The notes: a model not told the origin generated them from the sequence alone. Positions 8,805 to 18,335 are shown, counted from the stretch's first letter. The stretch: 64,000 nt of DNA from Chryseobacterium joostei (GCF_003815775.1 NZ_CP033926.1:2356001-2420000), one strand, 5' to 3'. Made by a program: numbers and translations.

Positions 8805-9608
8805 TTAGTCTTTTAAGATTTTTTGAGATACTAATTGGTTGTTTACTGTACCCGTTACGATATAGTTTCCTTTAGCCAATTCAGAAACGCTTACAGTTTC
8901 ATTTTGCTTTACAGAAGCTGTTTTCACAACTTGTCCAGCCATATTGAAAACTTTTACATCCTTAGCATCAGCTCCGAAAGTAATTCCGTTGTTTTTAACT
9001 AGAGTGTTTTTAACAAAAATTGCAGTCTTTGCTTTGTTAGTATCTGAAACAGCTAAAGATCCAGAAGCAACCGTTTTGATAACGATATTATCTAAGTAAG
9101 CTCTATAAGAAGTATTTAAAGTTTCAAATGTAACTGTTGAGTTTGCCTGTCCTCCTGTGAAAGTCACTGTTTTAGACTCAGGAGTTCCACTCATTACAGC
9201 AGTATAGGCCACAGTCTGATTTGCTAAATTAGTTACTTTTACAACAATAGTACCTGAAGCAGCAGTCCATCCCTTAATATCAAAAGTGATTACTACATTT
9301 CCTCCATCAGTAGATAAATCTAAAGACTTTGAAGTCATCGTTCCAATAACAGAACCTGTTCCCAACTTTACCATCCCACCCGCACTGTATGCTTTTGCAC
9401 CAGCAGGAAAGTTAGCTACAGGAGGAAGGGGGTTTATAGCAGTTCCAGGATTGTAAACATCTGTTGCATCAGGAGCGTTAGTTCCTGTTGAAGCTGTATT
9501 CCCACCAGCTGTATAAGAAGCAAAATTTTCAGATAAAACAACTGTTTGTTGAGCATTTGCCATAAAAGCTACAGCTGTAATACTTAAAATAGTAAAGATC
9601 TTTTTCAT
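8805..9608 (-). CDS. T9SS-sorted secreted protein, beta-sandwich type
   Basis: 267 residues. Signal peptide MKKIFTILSITAVAFMANAQ; a Thr/Ser/Gly-rich beta-sandwich of about 160 residues with features of 'choice-of-anchor' or carbohydrate-binding-like modules (ENFASYTAGG at the start, YRAYLDNIVIKT at the end); and a C-terminal T9SS type A sorting domain with VFNMAGQVVKTASV, SELAKGNYIVTGTV and QKILKD. No catalytic motif is visible, so an adhesive or binding role is more likely than an enzymatic one. It has the same plan as the gene upstream at 9701-10456. The two are similar in architecture, and either duplication or convergent cargo design could explain this. A stem-loop follows. Confidence 0.85.
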   Translation of the reverse strand: MKKIFTILSITAVAFMANAQQTVVLSENFASYTAGGNTASTGTNAPDATDVYNPGTAINPLPPVANFPAGAKAYSAGGMVKLGTGSVIGTMTSKSLDLSTDGGNVVITFDIKGWTAASGTIVVKVTNLANQTVAYTAVMSGTPESKTVTFTGGQANSTVTFETLNTSYRAYLDNIVIKTVASGSLAVSDTNKAKTAIFVKNTLVKNNGITFGADAKDVKVFNMAGQVVKTASVKQNETVSVSELAKGNYIVTGTVNNQLVSQKILKD

Positions 9609-9700
9609 AAAATAATTTTTTTTAAAAATTTACGCTGTAAAAGTACAAATAAAACGATCTTTTAAAGCATTGGGTTAATAGATTTAACAATTTGTTAAAA

Positions 9701-10456
9701 TTACCTTTTAATAATTCTTTCAAAAACGGCGTTGCCATTAATATTTCCCGTCACTAAATAAATCCCACTCTGTAGATTTTCTACATTCACAGATCCATTC
9801 TCAGTAACAGAAGCAGTTTTTAAGATTTGACCATTTACATTGAAAATTTTAATATCAGATTTGGTTCCAAAATAAATTTCTTTATCTACAGAAGTATTTT
9901 TTACAAAAGTCTTTGTAGACAGTTTTGCATCATGTACAGCAAGCCCTGCTTCAGTAACAACTTTAATTTCGTCAATAAAGAATCGTTTTGATGTAGCTGC
10001 GGCTGAGAATTTTAATTTTGTGTTTGATGTACCTCCTACTATAGTTACTGAGTATTCAGAAAATGAAGAATTTACTAAAGTGAAACTATTTGTTCCACTG
10101 ATACTTCCACCACCAGTAATAGTAACGGTAAGTCTAGTATTATCGGAACTATACCCAGCAGCCTTAAAAGTTAAAGTTGCATTTCCAGAAAGACCATTTA
10201 GAGCCGGAGTTGTCACAGCACCTACACTATTGGAAGAGCCAGCCTTGATACATTGTGCTGCACCACCCGCTCCGGAAAATGCCCAACCTGCAGATGAATA
10301 ATTATTTAGTGAGTTTGTTCCGATATTACCTGTCCAGATATTATCGTTTCCACCTGTACCGTTTAAATCATCAAAGTTTGCATTGAAAATAGTAGTTTGA
10401 GCAAAAGCTATGGTTACACATAAAGCGGTTGCAAATAACGAATAAAGTTTTTTCAT
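9701..10456 (-). CDS. T9SS-sorted secreted protein, beta-sandwich type
   Basis: 251 residues. Signal peptide MKKLYSLFATALCVTIAFAQ, then a beta-rich module beginning IFNANFDDLNGTGG and ending FFIDEIKVVTEAGL, typical of choice-of-anchor-J or carbohydrate-binding-like sandwiches, then a T9SS type A sorting domain (IKIFNVNGQILKTASV, NLQSGIYLVTGNI, ERIIKR). One Cys lies in the sandwich. Expected to be exported by T9SS to the surface. It is the first of three minus-strand cargo genes and is divergent from the 1075-residue surface protein at 10607. The 150 bp between them should hold both promoters. Function unknown. Confidence 0.85.
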   Translation of the reverse strand: MKKLYSLFATALCVTIAFAQTTIFNANFDDLNGTGGNDNIWTGNIGTNSLNNYSSAGWAFSGAGGAAQCIKAGSSNSVGAVTTPALNGLSGNATLTFKAAGYSSDNTRLTVTITGGGSISGTNSFTLVNSSFSEYSVTIVGGTSNTKLKFSAAATSKRFFIDEIKVVTEAGLAVHDAKLSTKTFVKNTSVDKEIYFGTKSDIKIFNVNGQILKTASVTENGSVNVENLQSGIYLVTGNINGNAVFERIIKR

Positions 10457-10606
10457 GGTTCTTAAATTTAATTATTAATAATTTCAACCACTAAATTACA
10501 GCTATTTTTAAGGCATTCACAATAATTGGATTAATTTTCTGTTAATAATGCTAAGCATCTTAGCATTAACATTTTTTAATTACTTTTACCAATTATTTTT
10601 CAGGAG

Positions 10607-13600
10607 TTGCGGAATTTTTTTATCCTATTGGTTTTATTTTTCTTAGGCATATTTTCAGGAAGTGCTCAGGTATTCTCATGGAAAAATCCTAACGTTCCTG
10701 AAGACAGTATTAAAAGAGACAGTATCCTTATGGCAAAGCTTGAACAGGATATTTTCGCAAAAGACACCTTAGACTTTATACGAACCAACAACCGGGTTAT
10801 TATTGATGAAGCCGTACTGGCTAAAAATGACAAGAAAAGATTTTTAGGTGAGCTTAATTCCAAGGGGTCTATTATCCGTGGGATCACCTTTGGTAATAAT
10901 CAGGGGCAATCTGTACAAAGTTCTATGGACCTTCAGATTTCCGGAAGACTTTCTAAGGATGTCACTATTTTAGCAAGTATTTCAGATCATAATCTCCCTA
11001 TTCAGGCAGATGGTTACACGCAAACCCTAGAGGAATTTGATAAGATCTATATGCAGCTTAACATTAAGGATAAATCTATTCTTAGGGCCGGACATTTGGA
11101 TCTTGTAGAATCTAAAAACTATTTTGCCAAATACCAGCGAAGAAGCATGGGTATTCAGTTTCAGACTGAATTTGGAAAGGAAAACAAAACGTTTGTGGAT
11201 ATTTCTGCAGGGGTAGCTCGAAGTGAGTTTCACAGAGTCCGTTTTCAGGGTATTGAGGGAAATCAGGGACCTTATCGTCTGACCGGGAAAAATGGGGAAC
11301 AGTTCATTACTCTTATTTCCGGTTCTGAACAGGTTTTCATTGACGGGATCTTAATGAAACGTGGTGAAAACCAAGATTATGTGATCAATTATAACACCGG
11401 TGAAGTTACCTTTACCAGTTTCCGTCCTATTTTCCAACAGAATTTTATCACCATTTCCTATAACTATGCCAATAGAAATTATTCAAGGTATTTATTTACA
11501 GGAAAACTGGAGCATCAAAGGGAAAAATTCAAGGTTGGACTGAACTGGTTTATGGAGAACGACAATAAAAATGCGCCTCTTTCCTTAAGTTTGTCCAAAG
11601 AGGATGAACAAATCCTTGCTAATGCAGGAAATGATCCTAATCTGATGTATGCACCATCCGGGGTTGTGACTGAGTATGATGTGAATAAGATTTTATACCG
11701 CTTAAGTCCTGCCGGAAGTTTTTATGAATTCTCCACGGATCCTAATGAAACACTCTACCAGGTTTCCTTTACCTATTTTGGGCCTAATCAAGGAGATTAT
11801 AAAACGTCACAGACTACCAATAACGGACGTGTCTTTGAATATGCAGGTCCTAATGCAGGAGATTACAGAGCTGTAAGAAAGCTTCCATCCCCTCAAAAAT
11901 CTCAGGTTTTCTCACTTAATTCTGAATATTTACTGAATGAAGGAAAAATCGGGACTGATATCTCTTTGAGTAACTATGATGTCAATTTATTCTCATCCAA
12001 GGACTCTAATCAGAATATGGGGTATGCATGGCGTATCTTTGGAAATAAAACCTTTACAAAAAGTTCTTGGAAAGGAACTCCAAGTTTTGAGTATCAATAT
12101 ATTGACAAACAGTTCCATATTCTTGATCGTATTAATGACGTGGAATTCTCCAGAGATTTTAACTTAGTTCAGGAATTTAACAAAAAGACGCAAAACAGAT
12201 TTATATTCAGCTTTTTAAATAAATGGAATAATAAGTCTACGTTAAATTATCGTGTCAATTATTTGAATGAGCAAGATTCTTACAAAGGACTTAAAAATGA
12301 TCTGGACTTCGGTTGGATCACAGGAAAATTCTTTACAAAAGGAAATTTATCTTACCTGAACACCACTGCAACGCTTCAGGATACCAAGTTCATTCGTGGA
12401 GGAGTATCTACAGAATTTACCGGTAAAAAAGGAAGCTGGGCAATTGGTGGAAGCATGGAGCATAATGAGAAGAAATACAATGATACTCAACTTATGGATG
12501 TCACAAGTTTCAGCTGGAAAGAGCTTTTTGTTCAAAAGAAAATTGGAGACAGTACGCGCACCAAATTGCTTGCAAAGGTATATATGAGAGATAATGACTC
12601 TGTACGTGACAACAGGCTTCAAAATATGAACAATATTTTGGGAATCATGGCGGAAAGTCAGATTATCAAGACGGAAAGAACATCTTTAAATGCCCTAATT
12701 CATTATAGAAAATTCTTTTATCAGAGTGCAGAAGGTAATGTAACCAGAAATAATGATTTTGTTGTAGGAAATATTCTTTACAACCAACAACTTTTCAGAA
12801 ACGGTATGCGACTTCAGGCTTTCTATGAGCTTGGAAACGGGCAGGAAGCACAAAGAGAATTCCAATACATTAAAGTAACGGATGGACAAGGTGTCTATAA
12901 ATGGACCGATTATAACGGAGACGGCATTCAGCAGCTCGACGAATTTGAGATTGCTGAGTATTCGGATTTAGCTCAATATATTAGGGTTTACACTAACTCT
13001 GTCAGATATATTCCGTCTAATAAGAACAAAATACAGCTTGCTTTGTTTGTTAACCCTGCCATTGTTTTTAATTCGGAAAATGGATTTTTAAAACGTTGGA
13101 ATTTCAATATTTCTTTAAATTCTCAAAATTCATTCTATAAAAAGGATAAAGTATTGGTATTAAATCCATTTGAGAAAAATAGTGATCAGATCCTTAAGAA
13201 TCAAAATATCTTAGCCTCTGTGCAATTCAATCCTACGGATAAATCCGGATGGAATGGAAATTATAGATTCATTACGAACGACAATCTCATCAATGCTAAT
13301 TTCAGTAATGAAGAGCGTGAACAGACTTCTCATTTCCTGAATTTAGGATATTGGTTCAATAAGGAATTCAGGGTAGATTGGGAAAATTCCGTTCATGATA
13401 TTAAAAACTCTTCACAGCTGTTCGCAACAAGAGATTACCGCTTAAATAATTTTGAAACCAAGCCAAAAGCAACCTATAAATTCACGGATGCTCTTCAAAC
13501 CGAACTTTCTTCTGCATACCGCCAAAAGAAACGATTAGACGGAGAAGAAATATTAAAGGCATTTGATGTTACAGGAACCATTCAATGGGAGTACAGAAAG

Positions 13601-13834
13601 ACTTCTATCCGTGGAAACTTTTCTTTTATCAACAACAACTTTAATGGAAATAATTTCAGTATTGTCGGTAATCAGATGTTGGACGGTCTGAAGCCAGGGA
13701 AAAACCAGGTATGGAGTGTATTCATTCAACAAGCAATTAATTCATTCATCCAGTTAAACTTAAACTATGAAGGAAGAAACTCTGGGGAAAGGACTATTCA
13801 TATTGGAAGTATGCAGGTAAAGGCGAGTTTCTAG
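10607..13834 (+). CDS. Very large conserved-type outer-membrane/surface protein with EF-hand-like loop
   Basis: 1075 residues from a TTG start, chosen because it gives the signal peptide RNFFILLVLFFLGIFSGSAQ and no ATG is available. After a linker, the segment SIIRGITFGNNQGQSVQSSM begins a long series of alternating beta strands with many aromatics, continuing to the C-terminal QVKASF. This points to an outer-membrane barrel or large surface beta structure of the kind seen in SprA-like Bacteroidota proteins, but I see no TonB-receptor plug. At about residues 765-780 an isolated EF-hand-type loop, DYNGDGIQQLDE, has Asp1, Asn3, Asp5, Gly6 and Glu12 and probably binds calcium. Function unknown. 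It stands next to T9SS cargo genes, so involvement with secreted surface proteins is possible but only inferred. Confidence 0.65.
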   Translation: MRNFFILLVLFFLGIFSGSAQVFSWKNPNVPEDSIKRDSILMAKLEQDIFAKDTLDFIRTNNRVIIDEAVLAKNDKKRFLGELNSKGSIIRGITFGNNQGQSVQSSMDLQISGRLSKDVTILASISDHNLPIQADGYTQTLEEFDKIYMQLNIKDKSILRAGHLDLVESKNYFAKYQRRSMGIQFQTEFGKENKTFVDISAGVARSEFHRVRFQGIEGNQGPYRLTGKNGEQFITLISGSEQVFIDGILMKRGENQDYVINYNTGEVTFTSFRPIFQQNFITISYNYANRNYSRYLFTGKLEHQREKFKVGLNWFMENDNKNAPLSLSLSKEDEQILANAGNDPNLMYAPSGVVTEYDVNKILYRLSPAGSFYEFSTDPNETLYQVSFTYFGPNQGDYKTSQTTNNGRVFEYAGPNAGDYRAVRKLPSPQKSQVFSLNSEYLLNEGKIGTDISLSNYDVNLFSSKDSNQNMGYAWRIFGNKTFTKSSWKGTPSFEYQYIDKQFHILDRINDVEFSRDFNLVQEFNKKTQNRFIFSFLNKWNNKSTLNYRVNYLNEQDSYKGLKNDLDFGWITGKFFTKGNLSYLNTTATLQDTKFIRGGVSTEFTGKKGSWAIGGSMEHNEKKYNDTQLMDVTSFSWKELFVQKKIGDSTRTKLLAKVYMRDNDSVRDNRLQNMNNILGIMAESQIIKTERTSLNALIHYRKFFYQSAEGNVTRNNDFVVGNILYNQQLFRNGMRLQAFYELGNGQEAQREFQYIKVTDGQGVYKWTDYNGDGIQQLDEFEIAEYSDLAQYIRVYTNSVRYIPSNKNKIQLALFVNPAIVFNSENGFLKRWNFNISLNSQNSFYKKDKVLVLNPFEKNSDQILKNQNILASVQFNPTDKSGWNGNYRFITNDNLINANFSNEEREQTSHFLNLGYWFNKEFRVDWENSVHDIKNSSQLFATRDYRLNNFETKPKATYKFTDALQTELSSAYRQKKRLDGEEILKAFDVTGTIQWEYRKTSIRGNFSFINNNFNGNNFSIVGNQMLDGLKPGKNQVWSVFIQQAINSFIQLNLNYEGRNSGERTIHIGSMQVKASF

Positions 13835-14040
13835 AGCTCAATGCTCCAAGTTTAAAGCTATTTGCTTTTGAAAGAAGTATCATTTGTTGATACGTTTTAC
13901 ATTGATATAAAGCTATATTTCCCTTATTATTCTCACAAAATCCCCAACTCTAAAACACTCAAACTCTAACACTCTCCCCCGCTCAAATTCATCACTCACA
14001 ATAATAGATAATATCATATTTTCCACTATTTAGAATTTTG

Positions 14041-14048
14041 TAAATTTG
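14041..14048 (+). promoter_or_regulatory. -7 promoter element of dusB, leaderless type
   Basis: TAAATTTG fits the Bacteroidota -7 consensus exactly and stands 4 nt before the ATG, which predicts a transcript with essentially no 5' UTR. Confidence 0.55.
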
Positions 14049-14052
14049 CACC

Positions 14053-15048
14053 ATGATAAAAATAGGCAACATAGAACTGCCGGAATTTCCGCTTTTGCTA
14101 GCTCCAATGGAAGACGTAAGTGATCCTCCATTCAGACGTTTGTGTAAAATGCACGGTGCAGATTTAATGTATTCAGAATTTATTTCTTCCGAAGGCTTAA
14201 TTCGTGATGCTATCAAAAGCCGTAAAAAGCTCGACATTTTCGACTACGAAAGACCAGTCGGTATACAAATTTTTGGTGGTGACGAAGAAGCAATGGCCAT
14301 GTCTGCAAGAATTGTGGAAACGGTAAATCCGGATTTGGTGGACATTAACTTTGGATGCCCTGTAAAAAAGGTGGTCTGCAAGGGAGCAGGAGCAGGAGTA
14401 TTAAAAGATATTGATCTTATGGTTCGCCTTACAAAAGCTGTAGTTAGCTCTACCCATCTCCCCGTGACTGTTAAAACCCGTCTAGGCTGGGACAGTACTT
14501 CCATCAATATTGATGAAGTAGCAGAACGCCTACAGGAAACCGGAATTAAGGCTCTTACCATACATGCAAGAACCCGTGCACAGATGTATAAGGGTGAAGC
14601 GGATTGGGAACATATTTCAAGAATTAAACAAAATCCTAATATTGAGATTCCTATTTTTGGAAATGGAGATATAGACTCTGGTGAAAAAGCATTGGAATAC
14701 AAAAAAAAGTATGCATGTGACGGAATCATGATTGGTCGTGCAGCTATTGGTTACCCTTGGATATTTAATGAAATCAAGCATTTCTTTAAGACAGGTGAAC
14801 ACTTACCGGCTCCAACTATTTCAGACCGATTATTAGCAGTGCGTCAGCATGCTGAATGGAGTGCTGAATGGAAAGGTGAAAGACTAGGCCTGGTTGAAAT
14901 GAGACAACACTACAGCAACTATTTCAGAGGAATTCCTCACTTCAAGGATTTTAGAAAAAAATTCCTGGAAGTTTTCACTATGGAAGAAATGGACAGCCTA
15001 ATAAAAGAAACTCAACAATTCTACGAAGAATATCAAGCTCACGTATAA
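14053..15048 (+). CDS. dusB: tRNA-dihydrouridine synthase
   Basis: 331 residues, FMN-dependent enzyme that reduces uridine to dihydrouridine in the tRNA D-loop. Visible hallmarks are the start LLAPMEDVSDPPFR (FMN-binding, APM), MYSEF, DINFGCPVKKV (with the catalytic Cys of NxGCP), VTVKTRLGW, LTIHARTRAQMYKG and GNGDIDSG...DGIMIGRAAIGYPWIF at the phosphate-binding site. The order matches the DusB branch. The C-terminal helical domain is present, so the length is complete. Its last codon pair and stop lie inside a perfect palindrome that serves as terminator for this gene and the convergent deoC. Confidence 0.95.
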   Translation: MIKIGNIELPEFPLLLAPMEDVSDPPFRRLCKMHGADLMYSEFISSEGLIRDAIKSRKKLDIFDYERPVGIQIFGGDEEAMAMSARIVETVNPDLVDINFGCPVKKVVCKGAGAGVLKDIDLMVRLTKAVVSSTHLPVTVKTRLGWDSTSINIDEVAERLQETGIKALTIHARTRAQMYKGEADWEHISRIKQNPNIEIPIFGNGDIDSGEKALEYKKKYACDGIMIGRAAIGYPWIFNEIKHFFKTGEHLPAPTISDRLLAVRQHAEWSAEWKGERLGLVEMRQHYSNYFRGIPHFKDFRKKFLEVFTMEEMDSLIKETQQFYEEYQAHV

Positions 15049-15093
15049 AATAAAAAACCATCAATTAAATTGATGGTTTTTTATTTTATACGT
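15041..15093. terminator. Perfect 53 bp palindrome, bidirectional terminator between dusB and deoC
   Basis: Bases 15041-15066 are the exact reverse complement of 15068-15093, with a single base between. The inner part (AACCATCAATT / AATTGATGGTT) flanked by A- and T-runs is a normal bidirectional terminator. The outer ACGTATAAAATAA arms extend it into the dusB stop codon. The deoC stop is about 16 bp beyond. Confidence 0.85.
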
Positions 15094-15108
15094 GAATATC
15101 AATAATAA

Positions 15109-15852
15109 CTAATACCCTCCTGATGAAGACTCATTTTTAATAAGCGCTAATGCTGAAGAGGTTCCGATTCTCTTTACCCCCATATTAATCATTTTTTCTG
15201 CATCTTCAGGGGTTCTTACGCCTCCGGCTGCTTTTACGGGAAGTTTCCCTGCATTATCAAGCATGATCTTTATTCCCTCAAATGTTGCTCCATTAGGCTT
15301 TCCACCTGTTGTTTCATAAAATCCTGTTGAAGATTTCACGAAGATTTTAGACAAATCATTTTCAGAGAAGTTTTCTTCTGCCCAGTTAGAAATTTTTTTG
15401 GTAAGATCTCCAATCTGTTCATCAGTTAAAGCCGCAATTTCAATAATCCATTTAGCGATTTTATGATGCTCCAAAGCTAATTTGGTACACTTCACAAATT
15501 CTTCTTTCACCAATTCTGTATTCCCTTGAAGATAAGCTTTGTAATTAATAACAAAATCCAATTCATCAGCATTGTCTTCTATTGCTTTTGAAGCTTCTGC
15601 AAGCTTTTCATCAACTGAATACGTTCCTTCATGAAATCCTATTACAGTACCTACTGCAACATTTGAATTTCTTTCCTTAATATATTTTTTGATCTCTGCT
15701 ACATAATCCGGACGGATCATTACGGCAAAAATACCATTATCAATAGCTTCCTGAGCAAGTTTTTTATTTATTTGAAGAGTTTCTTCATGTGAAATACCAG
15801 ATTGTTCCGGTGTCTTCAAATAAGTTGAATCCAAATATTGGGCTATGTTCAT
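15109..15852 (-). CDS. deoC: Deoxyribose-phosphate aldolase
   Basis: Cleaves 2-deoxyribose-5-phosphate to acetaldehyde and glyceraldehyde-3-phosphate in deoxynucleoside catabolism. The 247-residue class I aldolase shows DELDFVINYKAYL (about 96-108; conserved Asp and Lys), the Schiff-base Lys173 in FVKSSTGF, and the second active-site Lys207 in VKAAGGVRTPEDA. The N-terminal AQYLDSTYLKTPEQ is of the DeoC form (normally LDHTxLK). It lies 4 bp after an Lrp-type regulator gene, which in turn follows an endonuclease gene by 27 bp. All three are on the minus strand and probably form one operon of nucleic-acid or nucleoside breakdown. Confidence 0.95.
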   Translation of the reverse strand: MNIAQYLDSTYLKTPEQSGISHEETLQINKKLAQEAIDNGIFAVMIRPDYVAEIKKYIKERNSNVAVGTVIGFHEGTYSVDEKLAEASKAIEDNADELDFVINYKAYLQGNTELVKEEFVKCTKLALEHHKIAKWIIEIAALTDEQIGDLTKKISNWAEENFSENDLSKIFVKSSTGFYETTGGKPNGATFEGIKIMLDNAGKLPVKAAGGVRTPEDAEKMINMGVKRIGTSSALALIKNESSSGGY

Positions 15853-15856
15853 ATCG

Positions 15857-16327
15857 TTATACTTTCAATTGTCTGTAAATACCTTGTTCCAAAGATATAA
15901 AAGTTTCTGTTCTTGTTACCCCCTTCAATTTTTGAAGTTTGTTAAGGATTTGCATCAAATGATCATTATCCTTACAAAGAACCTTTAGGAATATTGTATA
16001 ATTCCCTGTTGTATAGTGGGCTTCCACTACTTCATTGATATCATGCAAAGATTTTACTACTTCAGGATAATGGCTTGGCTGATCCAAGAATACACCGATG
16101 TACGAAATTACCTTATATCCAATTTTTTTAGGATTAAGGAATGAAATTGAATTTTCAATAACTCCCGCATGTTCCAGTTTCTTGATTCTTTGATGCACCG
16201 CAGTTGTGGAAATTCCTACGTTTTTTGAGATGTGGGCTAAAGACGTTTTAGCATTATCCATCAGCATATAGATGATTTCCTTGTCGATTGAATCTAAATG
16301 ATAGCTTGTGTTGCTCGAATTTTTCAT
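15857..16327 (-). CDS. Lrp/AsnC-family transcriptional regulator
   Basis: 156 residues. An N-terminal winged HTH (about 10-60: LDSIDKEIIYMLMDNAKTS, NVGISTTAVHQRIKKLEHAG) is followed by a ligand-sensing RAM/ACT-type domain (about 70-150). Such proteins form octamers and often respond to amino acids. Translation of deoC starts 4 bp after its stop, so it is likely to be coexpressed with deoC. The effector and targets cannot be read from the sequence. Family assignment is secure. Confidence 0.92.
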   Translation of the reverse strand: MKNSSNTSYHLDSIDKEIIYMLMDNAKTSLAHISKNVGISTTAVHQRIKKLEHAGVIENSISFLNPKKIGYKVISYIGVFLDQPSHYPEVVKSLHDINEVVEAHYTTGNYTIFLKVLCKDNDHLMQILNKLQKLKGVTRTETFISLEQGIYRQLKV

Positions 16328-16354
16328 TTTCTACTTTTTTATTATTTATGTTTT

Positions 16355-17296
16355 TTACTGTAAGCTTTTAAACTTCACAAAAACCGGAAAGTGATCGCTA
16401 TATCCACCTAAATACCGTGTACCGGCATAAGTTCGGAAAGGTCGTCCTTCAAAATTTCTGGTTCTGCTGCTGATTTTTTCAGAATTAAATACGTGAGCAT
16501 CCTGAAAAGCCAGAGTCTTATTGTTGAGAAAGGATCTCGACATAATAATCTGATCATAAAGCAATCCAGACTTATAATGAAAAGTAGAATAATTTCTGGT
16601 AGAAAACAACTCCTGAAACGGGTTCATTAAAACCTTTTCATGATCATTGTCATAGAGAATTTGTACTAAATTTTCATCATCCGGGTTTTCGTTAAAATCA
16701 CCACACAATATGACATGCTCCTTATCATCATCTACAATTTTCAAGATCCGTTGCCGGATCTCATTCAATATAAAGGCTCTTTTGGGTTTATTGATATCTT
16801 TCTCGCGCTTTGAGGGAAGGTGAGCGATAAAGACATTAATAATTTCCCCTTTATATTTAATTTTAGAAAAAAGTACGTCCCTAGTTGTATCGTAATTTCC
16901 TGTGTTTTTATTTACTATTTCAAAAAAGAAAGTAATGGTTTCAGAATCTATTACCTCTACTTTATTTTTATCATATAACATGGCTACATCTACCTTTCTT
17001 TCATCCATAGAATTATAATGTACAATTCCATATTCTGAATTAAAAGGTTCCATCTCCACAAGATCCTCCAAAACTTTCCTTCTGGAAACTTCAGATAATC
17101 CAATTATAAATGGCATTACACCATTATCCTCCTTCATCAATTGAAATACGTGTGAGATTTTAAAAAGTTTATTTTTATATCTCTTTTCATCCCAGTTTCT
17201 TAAACCTGATTGGGTAGGATCTAATTTATGAACAGGTTTAGGATCGGGTAAGAATAAATTTTCTACATTATAAAAAGAGAACAGTTCCATCAACAC
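16355..17296 (-). CDS. Endonuclease/exonuclease/phosphatase-family protein
   Basis: 313 residues, no signal peptide. Metal-dependent phosphoesterase fold shown by LFSFYNVENLF (Asn/Glu near the N-terminus), VFIAHLPSKRE (catalytic His), VILCGDFNENPDD (Asp/Asn pair, about 197-209) and the final GGYSDHFPVFVKF (Asp-His). These are the EEP superfamily active-site elements in the expected order. Substrate may be DNA, RNA or a phosphoester lipid. Location upstream of lrp and deoC would fit nucleic-acid turnover, which is inference only. The ATG at 17296 gives MELFSFYN after three residues; the second Met is an alternative start. Confidence 0.88.
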   Translation of the reverse strand: MLMELFSFYNVENLFLPDPKPVHKLDPTQSGLRNWDEKRYKNKLFKISHVFQLMKEDNGVMPFIIGLSEVSRRKVLEDLVEMEPFNSEYGIVHYNSMDERKVDVAMLYDKNKVEVIDSETITFFFEIVNKNTGNYDTTRDVLFSKIKYKGEIINVFIAHLPSKREKDINKPKRAFILNEIRQRILKIVDDDKEHVILCGDFNENPDDENLVQILYDNDHEKVLMNPFQELFSTRNYSTFHYKSGLLYDQIIMSRSFLNNKTLAFQDAHVFNSEKISSRTRNFEGRPFRTYAGTRYLGGYSDHFPVFVKFKSLQ

Positions 17297-17663
17297 AAAT
17301 TTCTATACTTTAATTAATATGCCCTTTTTTTTAAATGTAAATTTATTATTTTTTTTCAAATTTCATTGATTATCTACAATATTTTAAAATCAATTTCTGA
17401 TAATAAATAGCTTCAAATATAATAAAAAATACTAAAAAACTATTTACGGAGAATTAATTTTCTAACAATCTCATCAATCTATTCCATATATCGGAATTAA
17501 AACAATATACAAAACGCGAAATAAATGAAATAAAATTTCAACTTAAAAACAAAGTTGCTAATATTTTTCTTTTCACTTACAATAATAACAAATATTATTC
17601 CATTTGAGATATTAACAAACGGAATCAATAAAAAAACGGTGTTTAAAGGTGTTTAAATAGCTT
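17297..17663. other. AT-rich intergenic gap
   Basis: 367 bp between two minus-strand genes. It is very AT-rich with long A and T runs and no ORF, tRNA-like fold or convincing hairpin. It should contain the promoter for the endonuclease-lrp-deoC operon near its left end and the end of the trmD transcript at its right end, but I cannot place either with confidence. Confidence 0.5.
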
Positions 17664-18335
17664 TTAAAGCAGATCAGGACGTTTTTCCTTTGTAATCCTT
17701 ACCGCTTCATCATGGCGCCATTCTTCAATTTTACCAAGATTTCCACTTAACAAAATTTTAGGAACCTCCAATCCCTTATAACTTTCAGGTCTTGTATAAA
17801 TAGGAGGAGACAGAAGATCATCCTGAAAACTGTCTGTTAATGCACTTTGTTCATCATTTAAAACTCCGGGAAGCAATCTTATAATAGAATCAGCAAGCAC
17901 ACAGGCGGCTAACTCACCTCCTGTAAGAACGTAGTCTCCAATTGAAATTTCCTTTGTAATATGCAGGTCTCTAACTCTTTGATCAATTCCTTTATAATGT
18001 CCACAAAGAAAAATCAGATTATTTTTAATAGAAAGAGAATTGGCTATTTTTTGATTCAGGGTTACTCCATCAGGAGTCAGATATATAACCTCATCATATT
18101 CTCTTTGGGATTTAAGCTCTGAAATACATTTGTCTATTGGCTCTATCATCATCACCATTCCTGCGCCGCCTCCGTAAGGTTCATCATCAATTTGCCTATG
18201 CTTATTGATTGCCCAGTCTCTTAGATGATGAAAATGCACTTCCGCCAGTCCTTTATCCATTGCTCTTTTCAAAATAGAGGTATGAAACGGACTTTCCATC
18301 AATTCTGGAAGTACGCTTATTATGTCAATTCTCAT
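17664..18335 (-). CDS. trmD: tRNA (guanine-N1)-methyltransferase
   Basis: 223 residues. SAM-dependent SPOUT enzyme that makes m1G37 in tRNAs with G36, needed to hold reading frame. Signatures: [13 protein letters not shown], the active-site [12 protein letters not shown] (about 51-62), [12 protein letters not shown] (about 108-120) and [16 protein letters not shown] (about 128-143) of the knot, then [15 protein letters not shown]. Its ATG overlaps the stop of the upstream NDH-2 gene by 4 bp, so the two are translationally coupled. Identification is secure. Confidence 0.97.
   Translation of the reverse strand: MRIDIISVLPELMESPFHTSILKRAMDKGLAEVHFHHLRDWAINKHRQIDDEPYGGGAGMVMMIEPIDKCISELKSQREYDEVIYLTPDGVTLNQKIANSLSIKNNLIFLCGHYKGIDQRVRDLHITKEISIGDYVLTGGELAACVLADSIIRLLPGVLNDEQSALTDSFQDDLLSPPIYTRPESYKGLEVPKILLSGNLGKIEEWRHDEAVRITKEKRPDLL

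Noticed and set aside
12347..12622. Antisense ORF in the 1075-residue surface protein
   Set aside because: No domain or signal is seen and the sense frame is continuous.
14244..14729. 161-residue antisense ORF within dusB
   Set aside because: Mirror frame of dusB with no domain or signal; composition follows the sense codons.
17297..17663. Possible promoter or RNA in the 367 bp AT-rich gap
   Set aside because: Only homopolymer-like A/T tracts; no motif stands out enough to report.
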